In this document: positions 54,590 through 63,730 of the stretch, piece by piece
Position numbering within the stretch: position 1 is the stretch's first letter
How the letters are laid out: each line of letters starts with the position of its first letter
Assembly (NCBI GenBank): GCA_030150265.1
Contig: JASLGG010000020.1
Location: forward strand, 20,598 to 84,597
Origin: Protaetiibacter sp.
GTDB lineage: Bacteria > Actinomycetota > Actinomycetes > Actinomycetales > Microbacteriaceae
DNA length: 64,000 nt
Reading direction: 5' to 3'
Notes under the pieces: generated by a model
What the model saw: the letters and a program-made list of their open reading frames with translations, nothing else
Told to the model about the DNA's origin: nothing
Databases searched by the model: none
Made by a program: the position numbers and the translations under genes

Positions 54590-55147
54590 TCAGACGCGGC
54601 CGAGGTAGTCACCCGAGCGGGTGTCGACCTTGACCTTGGTGCCGGTCTCGAGGAACAGCGGCACCTGGATCTCGTAGCCGGTCTCGACCGTGGCGGGCTT
54701 CGTGCCCGCGCTCGAACGGTCGCCCTGCAGGCCCGGCTCGGTGTAGGTGATCTCGAGCACGACCGAGGCGGGGAGCTCGACGTAGAGCGGCTCGCCCTCG
54801 TGCAGGGCGATCTGCACGGCCTGGTTCTCGAGCATGAAGTTCGCGGCGTCGCCGACGGTGGCGGCGGGGACCGTGATCTGGTCGTAGTCGTCGGTGTCCA
54901 TGAAGACGAAGCCGTCGCCGTCACGGTAGAGGTACTGGAAGTCGCGGCGGTCGACGGTGGCGAAGTCGACCTTGGTGCCCGCGTTGAAGGTGCGGTCCAC
55001 GGTCTTGCCCGAGCGCACGTTCTTCATCTTGGTGCGCACGAACGCGCCGCCCTTGCCGGGCTTGACGTGCTGGAACTCGACGATGCTCCAGAGCTGCCCC
55101 TCGATGTTGAGGACGCTGCCGTTCTTGATGTCGTTCGTCGTGGCCAT
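54590..55147 (-). CDS. efp: Elongation factor P
   Basis: Relieves ribosome stalling at polyproline. 185 residues in three domains: KOW-like domain I, OB domains II and III (GYEIQVPLFLETGTKVKVDTRSG signature). The tip loop is HVKPGKGGAFVR with Lys32 at the tip. Mycobacterial EF-P has PGKGP at this point; here the second proline is glycine. ATG at 55145-55147. TACACT at 55197-55202 probably drives it with a leader of about 42 bases. Downstream nusB is in the same unit. No pepQ gene separates it from aroQ, unlike in M. tuberculosis. Confidence 0.97.
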   Translation of the reverse strand: MATTNDIKNGSVLNIEGQLWSIVEFQHVKPGKGGAFVRTKMKNVRSGKTVDRTFNAGTKVDFATVDRRDFQYLYRDGDGFVFMDTDDYDQITVPAATVGDAANFMLENQAVQIALHEGEPLYVELPASVVLEITYTEPGLQGDRSSAGTKPATVETGYEIQVPLFLETGTKVKVDTRSGDYLGRV

Positions 55148-55196
55148 GTGTGTCGTGTGTTCCGTTCCGGTGGATGAGGGCGGATGCGCCCGTACG

Positions 55197-55202
55197 AGTG
55201 TA
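55197..55202 (-). promoter_or_regulatory. Putative -10 of efp-nusB
   Basis: Minus-strand TACACT in GTTACACTCGTACG, about 50 bases before the efp ATG; start of transcription near 55190. No clear -35. Confidence 0.4.
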
Positions 55203-55226
55203 ACGATCGCGCGGGGCGGCGTCCGC

Positions 55227-55664
55227 CTACGCGGTGCGGCGGATGGCGTCGAGCGCGAGCAGGTAGGAGTCGAAGCCGAAGCCCGCGATGACGCCCGTCG
55301 CGACCCCGGAGACCACGCTGCGGTGGCGGAACTCCTCCCGGGCGTGCGGGTTGGAGATGTGCACCTCGACGAGCGGGATCCCGGCCTTGGTCACGAGCGC
55401 CGCGGCATCCCGCAGCGCGTAGCTGTAGTGCGTGAAGGCCGCGGGGTTCAGGATGACCGGGGTGCGCGCGTCGACGGCCTCGTGCAGCCAGCGCACCAGC
55501 TCCGCCTCGTCGTCCGTCTGCCGCAGGTCGATCTCGACGTGCTCCCCGGCCTCCTCGACGAGCCGCACGCGCAGCGCCGAGAGGTCCTGATCGCCGTAGA
55601 CGTCGGGCTCGCGGCTGCCGAGCCTGCCGAGATTCGGACCGTTGAGCACCATCACGCGCGACAT
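55227..55664 (-). CDS. aroQ: 3-Dehydroquinate dehydratase, type II
   Basis: Third step of the shikimate pathway, anti-type dehydration by enolate chemistry. 145 residues: MVLNGPNLGRLGSREPDVYG with the catalytic Arg and Tyr, NPAAFTHYSYALRDA, EVHISNPHAREEFRHRS with the general-acid His, and a typical C-terminal GFGFDSYLLALDAI. The ATG at 55662-55664 is preferred over a GTG at 55670 because TAGGCT, which includes the aroB stop, lies seven bases upstream. Last of the aro genes. Confidence 0.96.
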   Translation of the reverse strand: MSRVMVLNGPNLGRLGSREPDVYGDQDLSALRVRLVEEAGEHVEIDLRQTDDEAELVRWLHEAVDARTPVILNPAAFTHYSYALRDAAALVTKAGIPLVEVHISNPHAREEFRHRSVVSGVATGVIAGFGFDSYLLALDAIRRTA

Positions 55665-55677
55665 GTGCACGAGCCTA
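55665..55677 (-). promoter_or_regulatory. Leaderless -10 box of aroQ
   Basis: Minus-strand TAGGCT (55672-55677), spacer CGTGCAC, then ATG. The first three bases of the box are the aroB stop codon. Confidence 0.45.
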
Positions 55678-56763
55678 TCCAGCGATCTCCTGGTAGGCCG
55701 AGAACAGCAGCGACTCGTCGGGCCCCTGCAGCACGGTCGGCCGCCCGATGTCGTCGAGCACGATGAAGCGCATGAGCGCGCCGCGCGCCTTCTTGTCGCG
55801 CCGCATCGTGGCCAGCAGCGTGGGCCAGCGGCCCTCCGGGTAGGTCGTCGGCAGGTCGAGCGAGTCGAGGATGCGGCGGTGCCGGTCGACCGCGGCGTCG
55901 GAGAGGTGACGGGTGAGCCGCGAGAGCTCGGCGGCGTACATCATGCCGATCGAGATCGCGGCGCCGTGCCGCCACTGGTAGCGCTCGGCGTGTTCGATCG
56001 CGTGGCCGAGGGTGTGCCCGTAGTTCAGGATCTCGCGGAGTCCCTGCTCGGTGAAGTCCTGCCCCACCACGCGCGCCTTCATGGCGATGGCGAGCTCGAT
56101 CGCCCGCCGGAACTCGGGCGTGGCCGGGTCGGTCGCCCGGGCCGGATCCGCCTCCACGATCTCGAGGATCTCGGGCTCGGCGATGAAGCCCGCCTTGACC
56201 ACCTCGGCGTAGCCCGCGAGGATCTCGTTGCGCGAGAGCCCCTCGAGCAGCTCGAGGTCGCACACGACGGCCCGCGGCGCCCAGAACGCGCCGACGAGGT
56301 TCTTGCCCTCCGCCGTGTTGATGCCGGTCTTGCCGCCGACCGCCGCATCCACCATCGCGAGCACCGTCGTCGGCACCTGCACGATCTGGACGCCGCGCAG
56401 CCAGGTCGCGGCCACGAAGCCCGCGAGGTCGGTGGTCGCTCCCCCGCCGAGGCCGATGACGGCGTCACTGCGCGTGAAGTCGGTCTGGCCCATGATCTGC
56501 CAGCAGAACGCCGCGACCTCGACGCGCTTGGCGCCCTCGGCATCCGGCACCTCGGCGAGCAGCACCTCGTAGCGGTCCGCGAGCTGCTCGCGGAGCTGCT
56601 CGGCGCGTGCGGCGAGCGGCGGCGCGTGCACCACGAGCACCTTCGTCGCGTGGGGCGGGAGCTGCTCGGCCACCCGCGCGAACAGCCCGCGGCCCACGAG
56701 CACCTCGTAGTCCCTCATGCCGTCGGTGCCCGCCACGGGGATGCGGGTGATGTCGTCGTTCAT
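55675..56763 (-). CDS. aroB: 3-Dehydroquinate synthase
   Basis: Second step of the shikimate pathway, NAD- and metal-dependent. 362 residues: GLGGGATTDLAGFVAATWLRG with the NAD loop, VPTTVLAMVDAAVGGKTGIN, GYAEVVKAGFI with the metal Glu, and NYGHTLGHAIE with metal-binding His. ATG at 56761-56763 overlaps the aroK stop (ATGA). Confidence 0.97.
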   Translation of the reverse strand: MNDDITRIPVAGTDGMRDYEVLVGRGLFARVAEQLPPHATKVLVVHAPPLAARAEQLREQLADRYEVLLAEVPDAEGAKRVEVAAFCWQIMGQTDFTRSDAVIGLGGGATTDLAGFVAATWLRGVQIVQVPTTVLAMVDAAVGGKTGINTAEGKNLVGAFWAPRAVVCDLELLEGLSRNEILAGYAEVVKAGFIAEPEILEIVEADPARATDPATPEFRRAIELAIAMKARVVGQDFTEQGLREILNYGHTLGHAIEHAERYQWRHGAAISIGMMYAAELSRLTRHLSDAAVDRHRRILDSLDLPTTYPEGRWPTLLATMRRDKKARGALMRFIVLDDIGRPTVLQGPDESLLFSAYQEIAG

Positions 56764-57257
56764 CGTGTCTCCAGCCAGGCGAGCACCTCGCCGACGAGTG
56801 CCTCGAAGGGCCGGTGGGAGGTGTCGAGGGTCAGCCCTGCGACCTCCGCGTAGAGCTCGCGGCGGGCGTCGTAGATGCGCTGCCAGTCGGCGATGCCGCC
56901 GCGCACGAGAGGCCGCTTGCCGTCGCCGAGGCGCTCCGCGACCGCATCCGCGCTGATGCCGAGCGACACGACCGGCAGAGCGGCGAGCTCGGCCCGGGTG
57001 TCGGCGTCGAGGATCGCACCCCCGCCGAGCGACACCACGCCCTCCCGGGTGAGCGCCTCGTGCACCGCCGCACGCTCGAGGGCCCGGAAACGGGACTCGC
57101 CGTGCTCGTCGAAGATCGCCGCGATCGGCCCGTGCTCGGCCACGATCACCTTGTCGGTATCGGTGAAGGGCGCGCCCAGCGCCCGCGCCACGCGCTTGCC
57201 GAGGCGCGTCTTGCCGGAGCCCATGGGGCCGACGAAGACGACGAGCGGGCCGCTCAT
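56760..57257 (-). CDS. aroK: Shikimate kinase
   Basis: Phosphorylates shikimate at the 3-hydroxyl. 165 residues: P-loop GPMGSGKT at 10-17, TDTDKVI with shikimate-binding Asp35 region, FRALERAAV with conserved Arg, SLGGGAIL and the lid RLGDGKRPLVRGG. ATG at 57255-57257 overlaps the aroC stop. Standard size, no fusion to aroB. Confidence 0.97.
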   Translation of the reverse strand: MSGPLVVFVGPMGSGKTRLGKRVARALGAPFTDTDKVIVAEHGPIAAIFDEHGESRFRALERAAVHEALTREGVVSLGGGAILDADTRAELAALPVVSLGISADAVAERLGDGKRPLVRGGIADWQRIYDARRELYAEVAGLTLDTSHRPFEALVGEVLAWLETR

Positions 57258-58453
57258 GCGGTGACGACGTCGGTGCGCAGCGCGTCGGGGATCGCGGCGA
57301 GGTAGGCCTCGAGGTTGCGCCGCGTCTCGCCGACCGAGTCGCCGCCGAACTTCTCGAGCACCGCGTTCGCGAGCACGAGCGCGACCATCGCCTCGGCGAC
57401 CACGCCCGACGCGGGCACCGCGCACACGTCGGAGCGCTGGTGGTGCGCCTGCGCCGCCTCGCCGGTCGCGACATCCACCGTGCGGAGCGCGTGCGGCACG
57501 GTGGCGATCGGCTTCATGCCGGCGCGCACCCGCAGGATCGTGCCGGTCGACATGCCGCCCTCGGTGCCGCCCGCCTTGTCGGACTCGCGGCGGATGACGC
57601 CCCCCTCGGTCACGAGCTCGTCGTGCGCCGCGGAGCCCGGGCGCCGCGTCGTCTCGAAGCCGTCGCCGACCTCGACGCCCTTGATGGCCTGGATGCCCAT
57701 GAGCGCCGCCGCGAGCTGCGCGTCGAGGCGACGGTCCCAGTGCACGTAGCTGCCGAGCCCGGGCGGCACGCCGTAGGCGAGCACCTCGACGACGCCGCCG
57801 AGCGTGTCGCCGTCGTCGTGGGCGCGGTCGATGCGGGCGACCATGGCGTCCGAGGTCGCCTTGTCGAAGCAGCGCAGCGGGTCGGCGTCGAGAGCGGCCA
57901 CGTCGTCGGGCGTCGGCAGGGCCGCCCCCTCGGGAACGCGCACCGTCTCGATCGCGAGCGTGTGCGAGACGAGCCGGATGCCGAGCTCGCCGAGGAAGGC
58001 GCGGGCGACGGCGCCGAGCGCCACGCGCGCCGCGGTCTCGCGGGCGCTCGCGCGCTCGAGCACGTTGCGCGCCTCGGGGAAGTCGTACTTCTGCATGCCC
58101 ACGAGGTCGGCGTGCCCGGGACGCGGGCGGGTGAGCGCGGCTCCACGGCCCTTCGGCAGGGTCTCGAGGTCGACCGGGGTCGCCGACATGACGTCGACCC
58201 AGCGCGGCCACTCGGTGTTGCCGATCCGCAGGGCGACGGGGCTGCCGATCGTGCGTCCGAAGCGGATGCCGCCCGAGATCGTGAGCTCGTCCTGCTCGAA
58301 CTTCATGCGCGCGCCGCGGCCGTAGCCGAGCGTGCGACGCTGCAGATCGGCCTGGATCTGCTCCGGGAGGATCGGCACGTCGGCGGGCATCCCCTCGAGG
58401 ATCGCGACCAGCTCGGGTCCATGCGACTCACCGGCCGTCAACCAACGCAGCAT
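57254..58453 (-). CDS. aroC: Chorismate synthase
   Basis: Final step of the shikimate pathway, needs reduced FMN. 399 residues: LRWLTAGESHGPELVAILEG at the N-terminus, RPGHADLVGMQKY, the ARETAARVALGAVARAFL signature and AQAHHQRSDVCAVPA. The usual family start is MLRW at 58451-58453. An ATG four codons upstream (58463-58465) overlaps the aroE stop as ATGA and is an alternative; GGAGGC lies between the two. Confidence 0.96.
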   Translation of the reverse strand: MLRWLTAGESHGPELVAILEGMPADVPILPEQIQADLQRRTLGYGRGARMKFEQDELTISGGIRFGRTIGSPVALRIGNTEWPRWVDVMSATPVDLETLPKGRGAALTRPRPGHADLVGMQKYDFPEARNVLERASARETAARVALGAVARAFLGELGIRLVSHTLAIETVRVPEGAALPTPDDVAALDADPLRCFDKATSDAMVARIDRAHDDGDTLGGVVEVLAYGVPPGLGSYVHWDRRLDAQLAAALMGIQAIKGVEVGDGFETTRRPGSAAHDELVTEGGVIRRESDKAGGTEGGMSTGTILRVRAGMKPIATVPHALRTVDVATGEAAQAHHQRSDVCAVPASGVVAEAMVALVLANAVLEKFGGDSVGETRRNLEAYLAAIPDALRTDVVTA

Positions 58454-58461
58454 GCCTCCGA

Positions 58462-59280
58462 TCATTCCACAGCGGAGCGCATCGCCCGGATGACCGCCTC
58501 CTCGTCGGGCAGCGGGATCGCGGGGTCGCCTGCCACGAAGATCCGGATCTGGTGCACGGCCTGGTGCAGCAGCATCTCGAGGCCGTGCACGACGCGACCC
58601 CCGGCATCCGTCCACGCCGCGGCGAGCGGCGTGGGCCACGGCGCGTAGGCGACGTCGAGAAGGGTCGGGGCGTCGGAGCGCCGCGCGAGGCGCACCGGGA
58701 ACTCGGCCCTCGGCGGGATCGTGCTCACGACCGCGTCGCTCGCCGCCAGCGCCGCGTCGGCCTCCTCCCCGAGGGCGATCACGCGCGTCTCCGGGCCGAA
58801 GGCGCCCGAGGCGACGACCTTGGCGACGTCGCGCACCGCGACCGTGACCTCGGCGCCCAGCTCGCGGAGCGCCCGCACCGCGCTCTCGGCCGTGGCGCCC
58901 CCGCCGAGCACCGTCGCCCGCTCGGCGCCCCGCACGCCCGCGCCGGCGAATGCCGCGACGATGCCGTGCACGTCGGTGTTGAAGGCGCGGATCGGCACCC
59001 CGTCGCGCAGCAGGATCGTGTTGCCCTGCCGTGTCTCGCGCGCGACCGGGTCGATCTCGGGAACGAGCTCGGCGACCCGGCGCTTGAGCGGCATCGTGAG
59101 CGAGAGCCCGCGCCATCCGGGTCCGAGCGTTGCGAGGAAGCCCGCGAGTCCCGCGTCGTCGACCTCGTGGCGCTCGTACCGCCAGTCGAGCCCCAGCACG
59201 CGGTAGGCCGCGAGATGGATCTCGGGCGAGCGGGAATGGGCGATCGGCGAGCCGAGCACCGCGAGGCGCGTCTCAGGCAC
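58462..59280 (-). CDS. aroE: Shikimate dehydrogenase
   Basis: Reduces 3-dehydroshikimate with NADPH. 272 residues: GSPIAHSRSPEIHLAAYRVLGL, the catalytic Lys in LSLTMPLKR, substrate-binding NTDVHG, the NADP loop VLGGGATAESAVRAL and late LLDVAYAPWPTPLA. GTG start at 59278-59280 with GGAGGAAC just upstream, a strong site. First of the aro genes, after mltG by 21 bp. Confidence 0.95.
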   Translation of the reverse strand: MPETRLAVLGSPIAHSRSPEIHLAAYRVLGLDWRYERHEVDDAGLAGFLATLGPGWRGLSLTMPLKRRVAELVPEIDPVARETRQGNTILLRDGVPIRAFNTDVHGIVAAFAGAGVRGAERATVLGGGATAESAVRALRELGAEVTVAVRDVAKVVASGAFGPETRVIALGEEADAALAASDAVVSTIPPRAEFPVRLARRSDAPTLLDVAYAPWPTPLAAAWTDAGGRVVHGLEMLLHQAVHQIRIFVAGDPAIPLPDEEAVIRAMRSAVE

Positions 59281-59301
59281 GTTCCTCCTCCGACGGATGT
59301 C

Positions 59302-60555
59302 TCAGGCGCAGTAGGCGGCGTTCTCGTCGCTCGCCTTGCACCACGCCTGCAGCTGCGCCACGGCGCGGTTGTGCTCGGCGAGCGTGTTCGAGAACACGGT
59401 CTCCCCCGTCTTGAGGTTCACGGGCACGAAGTACAGCCACGAGCCCTCGGCGGGATGCAGCACCGCGTCGATCGCGTCGAGCCCCGGCAGGCCGATCGGG
59501 CCGATCGGGAGGCCCGGGTTCGCGTAGGTGTTGTAGGGGTTCGAGGCGTCCGCGCGCTCCTCCGGCGTGGTCCACACCGTGTGGGTGTTGCCGGTGCCGT
59601 AGGCGACCGTGGCATCCGACTGCAGGTTCATGCCGCGGTCGAGGCGGTTCTGGAACACGCGGGCGATCTTCGCCATGTCCTCGACGTTGGGCCCCGACTC
59701 GCGCTGCACGATCGAGGCCTTGGTGAGCACCATGAGCCGCTGGTCGGGCGCGACGCCGGCCGCGTCGAGCTTCTCGAACATCGTGTTCACGAGCATCGCG
59801 ATCGCGTCGTGCGCGGTCGTGCCCGGGTCGAAGGTGTACGTCGCCGGGAACAGGAAACCCTCGATGCTCGGCGCGCTCCCGGGGATGCCGAACTGCGTGT
59901 AGTCGGCCGCCTGGGCCTGCAGCTCCTCGAGCGGGATGTCGGTCGCCGAGGCGATGAGCTCGAGCGCGCTCGGCGCCGCCACGCCCTCCGGGATCGTCAC
60001 CTGGTTGACGATCTTGTTGGCCGGGTCCTGGAGCGCCGCGAGGGCGGCCTCCGCGCTCATCTGCTTCTGCAGCCGGTAGTTGCCCGGCTCGAACTGCACC
60101 TCGGGATGCTTGAGCAGCAACTGGTAGAAGGCGTCGAAGGTCATCGTGACGCCCGCCTTCTCGAGCTTGGTGGCGACATCGGATCCGATGTCGCCCGACT
60201 CGATGACGACCGTCACCTCCTCGCCGTTGCCGGTCCCCGAGTAGTCGATGGGCGGCGCGATGCCGAGCACGGCCTGGATCTTCTCGCCGTAGGTGTTCCA
60301 GACGTAGACACCTCCGCCGACCAGCAGGCCGAGCACCACGACGAGCGCGATGATCCAGCCCCACGGGCCGCGTCCGCGACGACGCTTGCGCGGGGCACCG
60401 GGCTCGCGCGGGGCGCCGGAGCGGCGTCCGCCCTCGGCCTCGCGGAGCGCACGCCGGGACGCAGGCTGGGCGCCCGGGTCCCCATCGGCGGTCATGGGCG
60501 ATACGGATGCCGGGCCGAAGATGTCGTCCCAGCTCGGGTCAGAGGCCACGGTCAC
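59302..60555 (-). CDS. mltG: Endolytic murein transglycosylase MltG
   Basis: Cleaves nascent glycan strands and so ends peptidoglycan chains. 417 residues: cytoplasmic N-terminus (1-64) with SRRALREAEGG and a basic patch, one transmembrane helix (about 66-87), a LysM-like region, then the YceG/MltG catalytic domain. Catalytic Glu286 is in TKASIVQRESGP; NTYANPGLPIGPIGLPGLDAI is the family signature. GTG start at 60553-60555, 17 bases inside ruvX; a GTG at 60549 is the alternative. Coupled to ruvX. Confidence 0.95.
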   Translation of the reverse strand: MTVASDPSWDDIFGPASVSPMTADGDPGAQPASRRALREAEGGRRSGAPREPGAPRKRRRGRGPWGWIIALVVVLGLLVGGGVYVWNTYGEKIQAVLGIAPPIDYSGTGNGEEVTVVIESGDIGSDVATKLEKAGVTMTFDAFYQLLLKHPEVQFEPGNYRLQKQMSAEAALAALQDPANKIVNQVTIPEGVAAPSALELIASATDIPLEELQAQAADYTQFGIPGSAPSIEGFLFPATYTFDPGTTAHDAIAMLVNTMFEKLDAAGVAPDQRLMVLTKASIVQRESGPNVEDMAKIARVFQNRLDRGMNLQSDATVAYGTGNTHTVWTTPEERADASNPYNTYANPGLPIGPIGLPGLDAIDAVLHPAEGSWLYFVPVNLKTGETVFSNTLAEHNRAVAQLQAWCKASDENAAYCA

Positions 60556-61012
60556 GGTCTTTCGTGCGGGGGACGACGGATCCGGGGGGACGATCCGACA
60601 TCCGCTCGGAATCGAGGGCGTTCTGAAGGATGATAACAGCGGCGACCTGGTCGACGATCGACCGCGAGCCCTTCGCCTTCCTGCCGCCCGCCTGCAGCTG
60701 GCGCTGCGCCGTCACGGTGCTGAGCCGCTCGTCGACGAGCCGCACCGGAACCTCGGATGCCGCGGCCAGCTCCGCGGCGACCTCTCGCGCGTCGGTCGTC
60801 GACGCCGTGTCTCCCCCGCTGAGCGAGAGCGGCAGCCCCACGACGATCTCCACCGCCTCGAGCTCGACCGCGTGCGCGAGCACCGCCGTCACCGTGCGCT
60901 CGTCGCGCGCGAGCGTCTCGACGGGGGTCGCGAGCAGTCCCTCGGGGTCGCAGCGGGCCACGCCCACGCGGGCCCGGCCCACGTCGACGCCGATGCGGAC
61001 GCCGCGGCGCAT
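60539..61012 (-). CDS. ruvX: Putative pre-16S rRNA nuclease / RuvX (YqgF)
   Basis: A 157-residue RNase H-fold protein implicated in maturation of 16S rRNA 5' end or in Holliday junction resolution. GVDVGRARVGVA with Asp10, VVGLPLSLSGGD and VRLVDERLSTVTAQRQL, the conserved blocks; a late Asp in RSIVDQVAAVIILQ completes the acidic site. ATG at 61010-61012 shares one base with the alaS stop (TGATG). The C-terminal tail is basic and poorly conserved. Confidence 0.93.
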   Translation of the reverse strand: MRRGVRIGVDVGRARVGVARCDPEGLLATPVETLARDERTVTAVLAHAVELEAVEIVVGLPLSLSGGDTASTTDAREVAAELAAASEVPVRLVDERLSTVTAQRQLQAGGRKAKGSRSIVDQVAAVIILQNALDSERMSDRPPGSVVPRTKDRDRGL

Positions 61013-63669
61013 CAGCCGCCGAGCGCGGCGCGGACGCCCTGCAGCGCGGCAGGCAGTGCCGAGACGTCGCTGCCACCGCCCTGCGCCATGTCGTCCTTGC
61101 CGCCGCCGCCGCCGCCGAGCACCGCCGCCGCGCCCTTGGCGAGCGGGCCGGCCGCGACACCCGCCGCGCGCGCGGCCTCCGTGGTCGCCACGATGACCGA
61201 GGGCTTGCCGCCGACGCGCGCCGCGAGGGCGACGACCGCCGCCTCCGCCCGCAGGCGCTCGCGCACCGAGGTCACGAGGCTGCGCAGCTCGTCGGCCGAG
61301 GCGAGCTCGCCGAGATCCTCGACGACTGCCAGCACCGAGCCCGTGCGCACCGCCTTGCCGGCGAGCTCCGGCACGCGGTCGGCGAGCTTCGAGGCCTCGA
61401 ACGCCGCGATCTTCTTCTCCGCCGCCTTGAGCTGCGCCACCAGGTCCGCGATCCGGTCCGGCAGCTGCTCGCGCGGCGTCTTGAGGCTCGAGGTGAGCTG
61501 GGCGACGATCGCGCGCTCGGCCGCGAGGTCGCGGAAGGCATCGAGGCCCACGAGCGCCTCCACGCGCCGGTTCGCCGAGCCGACGCTCGACTCCGACACG
61601 AGGTTCACGAGGCCGACCTCCGCCGAGGTGCGCACATGGGTGCCCGCGCACAGCTCGCGCGACCAGGGGCCGCCGATGTCGACCATCCGCACCGTGTCGC
61701 CGTACTTCTCCCCGAAGAGCGCCATCGCGCCGGCCTTCTTCGCCTCGTCGAGCGAGAGCACGCGCGTCACGACCTCGAGGTTGTCGCGCACGGCGTTGTT
61801 GGCGATCTCCTCGATCTCGCTGCGCGTCGCCGGGCTCAGCGCCTGGTTCCACGAGAAGTCGAGGCGCATGTAGCCCGCCTTGTTGAAGGACCCGGACTGG
61901 TGCGCCTCCTGCCCCAGCGTCTGCCGGAGGGCCGCGTGGACGAGGTGCGTCGCCGAGTGCGCCTGCGCCGCGGAATGACGGTACTCGCGGTCCACCACGG
62001 TCGTCGCCGCATCGTCGACCGCCACCTCGCCCGAGCGCACGCGCACCGTGTGGCTCACGAGCCCCTTGACCGGTCGCTGCACGTCGAGCACCTCGAGCTC
62101 GAAGCCGTCGCCCACGATCGAGCCCTTGTCGGCCGCCTGGCCGCCGGACTCCGCGTACAGCGAGGTCTCCGCGAGGATCGCCTCGACCACGTCGCCCGCG
62201 ACCGCCTTCGGCACCGGGATGCCGTCGGCGATGAGGCCGAGCACGCGCGAGTCCGTCTGCAGGTAGTCGTAGCCGGTGAACACCGTCTCGCCCTGCGCGC
62301 GGAACTCGGAGTACACCGAGAGGTCGGCCCGGCCCGCCTTCTTGGCCTTCGCATCCGCCTTCGCGCGCGAGCGCTGATCGGCCATGAGCGCGTCGAACGC
62401 GGTGCGGTCGACCGAGAGCCCCGCCTCCTCCGCGATCTCGAGGGTGAGGTCGATCGGGAAGCCGAAGGTGTCGTGCAGCAGGAACGCGGTGTCGCCCGAG
62501 AGCGCTGCCTCCCCCGCCGTCTTGGTGTCCGCCACGGCGACGTCGAGGATCGTGGTGCCGGATGCGAGCGTGCGCAGGAAGGTCTCCTCCTCGCCGAGCG
62601 CGAGCCGCGAGGTGCGCTCGTACTCGGCGTCGACCTCCGGGTAGGCGTCGCGCATCGCGAGCCGCGAGGCGTCGAAGAGCTCGGCGAAGCTCGGCGCGTC
62701 GACGCCCAGCAGGCGCATCGCGCGCACCACGCGCCGCATGAGGCGACGCAGGATGTAGCCACGGCCCTCGTTCGACGGCGCGACGCCGTCGGTCATGAGC
62801 ATGAGGCTCGAGCGCACGTGGTCGGCGATGACGCGCATCCGCACGTCGTCGTCGTGGTCGGCTCCGTAGCGGCGGCCCGAGAGCGTCGCGGCCAGGTCGA
62901 GCACCGGGCGCACCTGGTCGATCTCGTACATGTTGTCGACGCCCTGCTTGAGGAACGCCACGCGCTCCATGCCCATGCCGGTGTCGATGTTCTTGCGCGG
63001 CAGGTCGCCCGCGATGTCGAAGTCGACCTTCGAGCGCACGTCCTTGAGGAGGTGCTGCATGAACACGAGGTTCCAGATCTCGAGATAGCGCGTGTCGTCG
63101 GCCGCGGGGCCGCCGTCCGGCCCGAACTGCGGGCCGCGGTCGAAGTAGATCTCCGAGCAGGGGCCGCCGGGGCCCGGCTGGCCAGTGTGCCAGTAGTTGT
63201 CGGCCTTGCCGAGACGCTGGATGCGGTTCTCGGGCAGGCCCGCGATCCGCTTCCACAGCTCGATCGCCTCGTCGTCGTCCTCGTAGACCGTGACCCAGAG
63301 GTCGCGCTCCTGGAAGCCGAGGCCGCCGTCCGCCTCGGAGCTGGTGAGCAGCTCCCAGGCGTAGGAGATAGCGCCCTCCTTGAAGTAGTCGCCGAAGGAG
63401 AAGTTGCCGTTCATCTGGAAGAACGTGCCGTGCCGCGTGGTCTTGCCGACCTCCTCGATGTCGAGGGTGCGCACGCACTTCTGCACGCTGGTGGCCCGCG
63501 GGAACGGCGCCGGCTCGCGGCCGGTCAGGTACGGGATGAACGGCACCATCCCGGCCACGGTGAACAGCAGCGACGGGTCGGGGGACACCAGCGACGCGCT
63601 GGGGACGACGGTGTGGCCGCGCTCGGCGAAGTGCTCGAGGAAGCGGCGGCGGATCTCGGCGGTCTGCAT
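61012..63669 (-). CDS. alaS: Alanyl-tRNA synthetase
   Basis: Charges tRNA-Ala and edits Ser/Gly mischarging. 885 residues: catalytic domain (about 1-240, with TSVQKCVRTLDIEEVG and GPGGPCSEIYFD), tRNA-recognition domain, editing domain (about 560-710: HSATHLVHAALRQTLG and CAGTHV zinc ligands) and the C-terminal DHHA1 part with GGGGGGKDDMAQGGG. The ATG at 63667-63669 gives the standard MQTAEIRRRFLEHF start; an in-frame start 18 codons earlier is not conserved. Confidence 0.98.
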   Translation of the reverse strand: MQTAEIRRRFLEHFAERGHTVVPSASLVSPDPSLLFTVAGMVPFIPYLTGREPAPFPRATSVQKCVRTLDIEEVGKTTRHGTFFQMNGNFSFGDYFKEGAISYAWELLTSSEADGGLGFQERDLWVTVYEDDDEAIELWKRIAGLPENRIQRLGKADNYWHTGQPGPGGPCSEIYFDRGPQFGPDGGPAADDTRYLEIWNLVFMQHLLKDVRSKVDFDIAGDLPRKNIDTGMGMERVAFLKQGVDNMYEIDQVRPVLDLAATLSGRRYGADHDDDVRMRVIADHVRSSLMLMTDGVAPSNEGRGYILRRLMRRVVRAMRLLGVDAPSFAELFDASRLAMRDAYPEVDAEYERTSRLALGEEETFLRTLASGTTILDVAVADTKTAGEAALSGDTAFLLHDTFGFPIDLTLEIAEEAGLSVDRTAFDALMADQRSRAKADAKAKKAGRADLSVYSEFRAQGETVFTGYDYLQTDSRVLGLIADGIPVPKAVAGDVVEAILAETSLYAESGGQAADKGSIVGDGFELEVLDVQRPVKGLVSHTVRVRSGEVAVDDAATTVVDREYRHSAAQAHSATHLVHAALRQTLGQEAHQSGSFNKAGYMRLDFSWNQALSPATRSEIEEIANNAVRDNLEVVTRVLSLDEAKKAGAMALFGEKYGDTVRMVDIGGPWSRELCAGTHVRTSAEVGLVNLVSESSVGSANRRVEALVGLDAFRDLAAERAIVAQLTSSLKTPREQLPDRIADLVAQLKAAEKKIAAFEASKLADRVPELAGKAVRTGSVLAVVEDLGELASADELRSLVTSVRERLRAEAAVVALAARVGGKPSVIVATTEAARAAGVAAGPLAKGAAAVLGGGGGGKDDMAQGGGSDVSALPAALQGVRAALGG

Positions 63670-63730
63670 CGGTCTTCTCGTCCGGTGGATGGGGGTGACG
63701 GGTGCGGCGGGGGGCTGGGTCACCCGCGGG

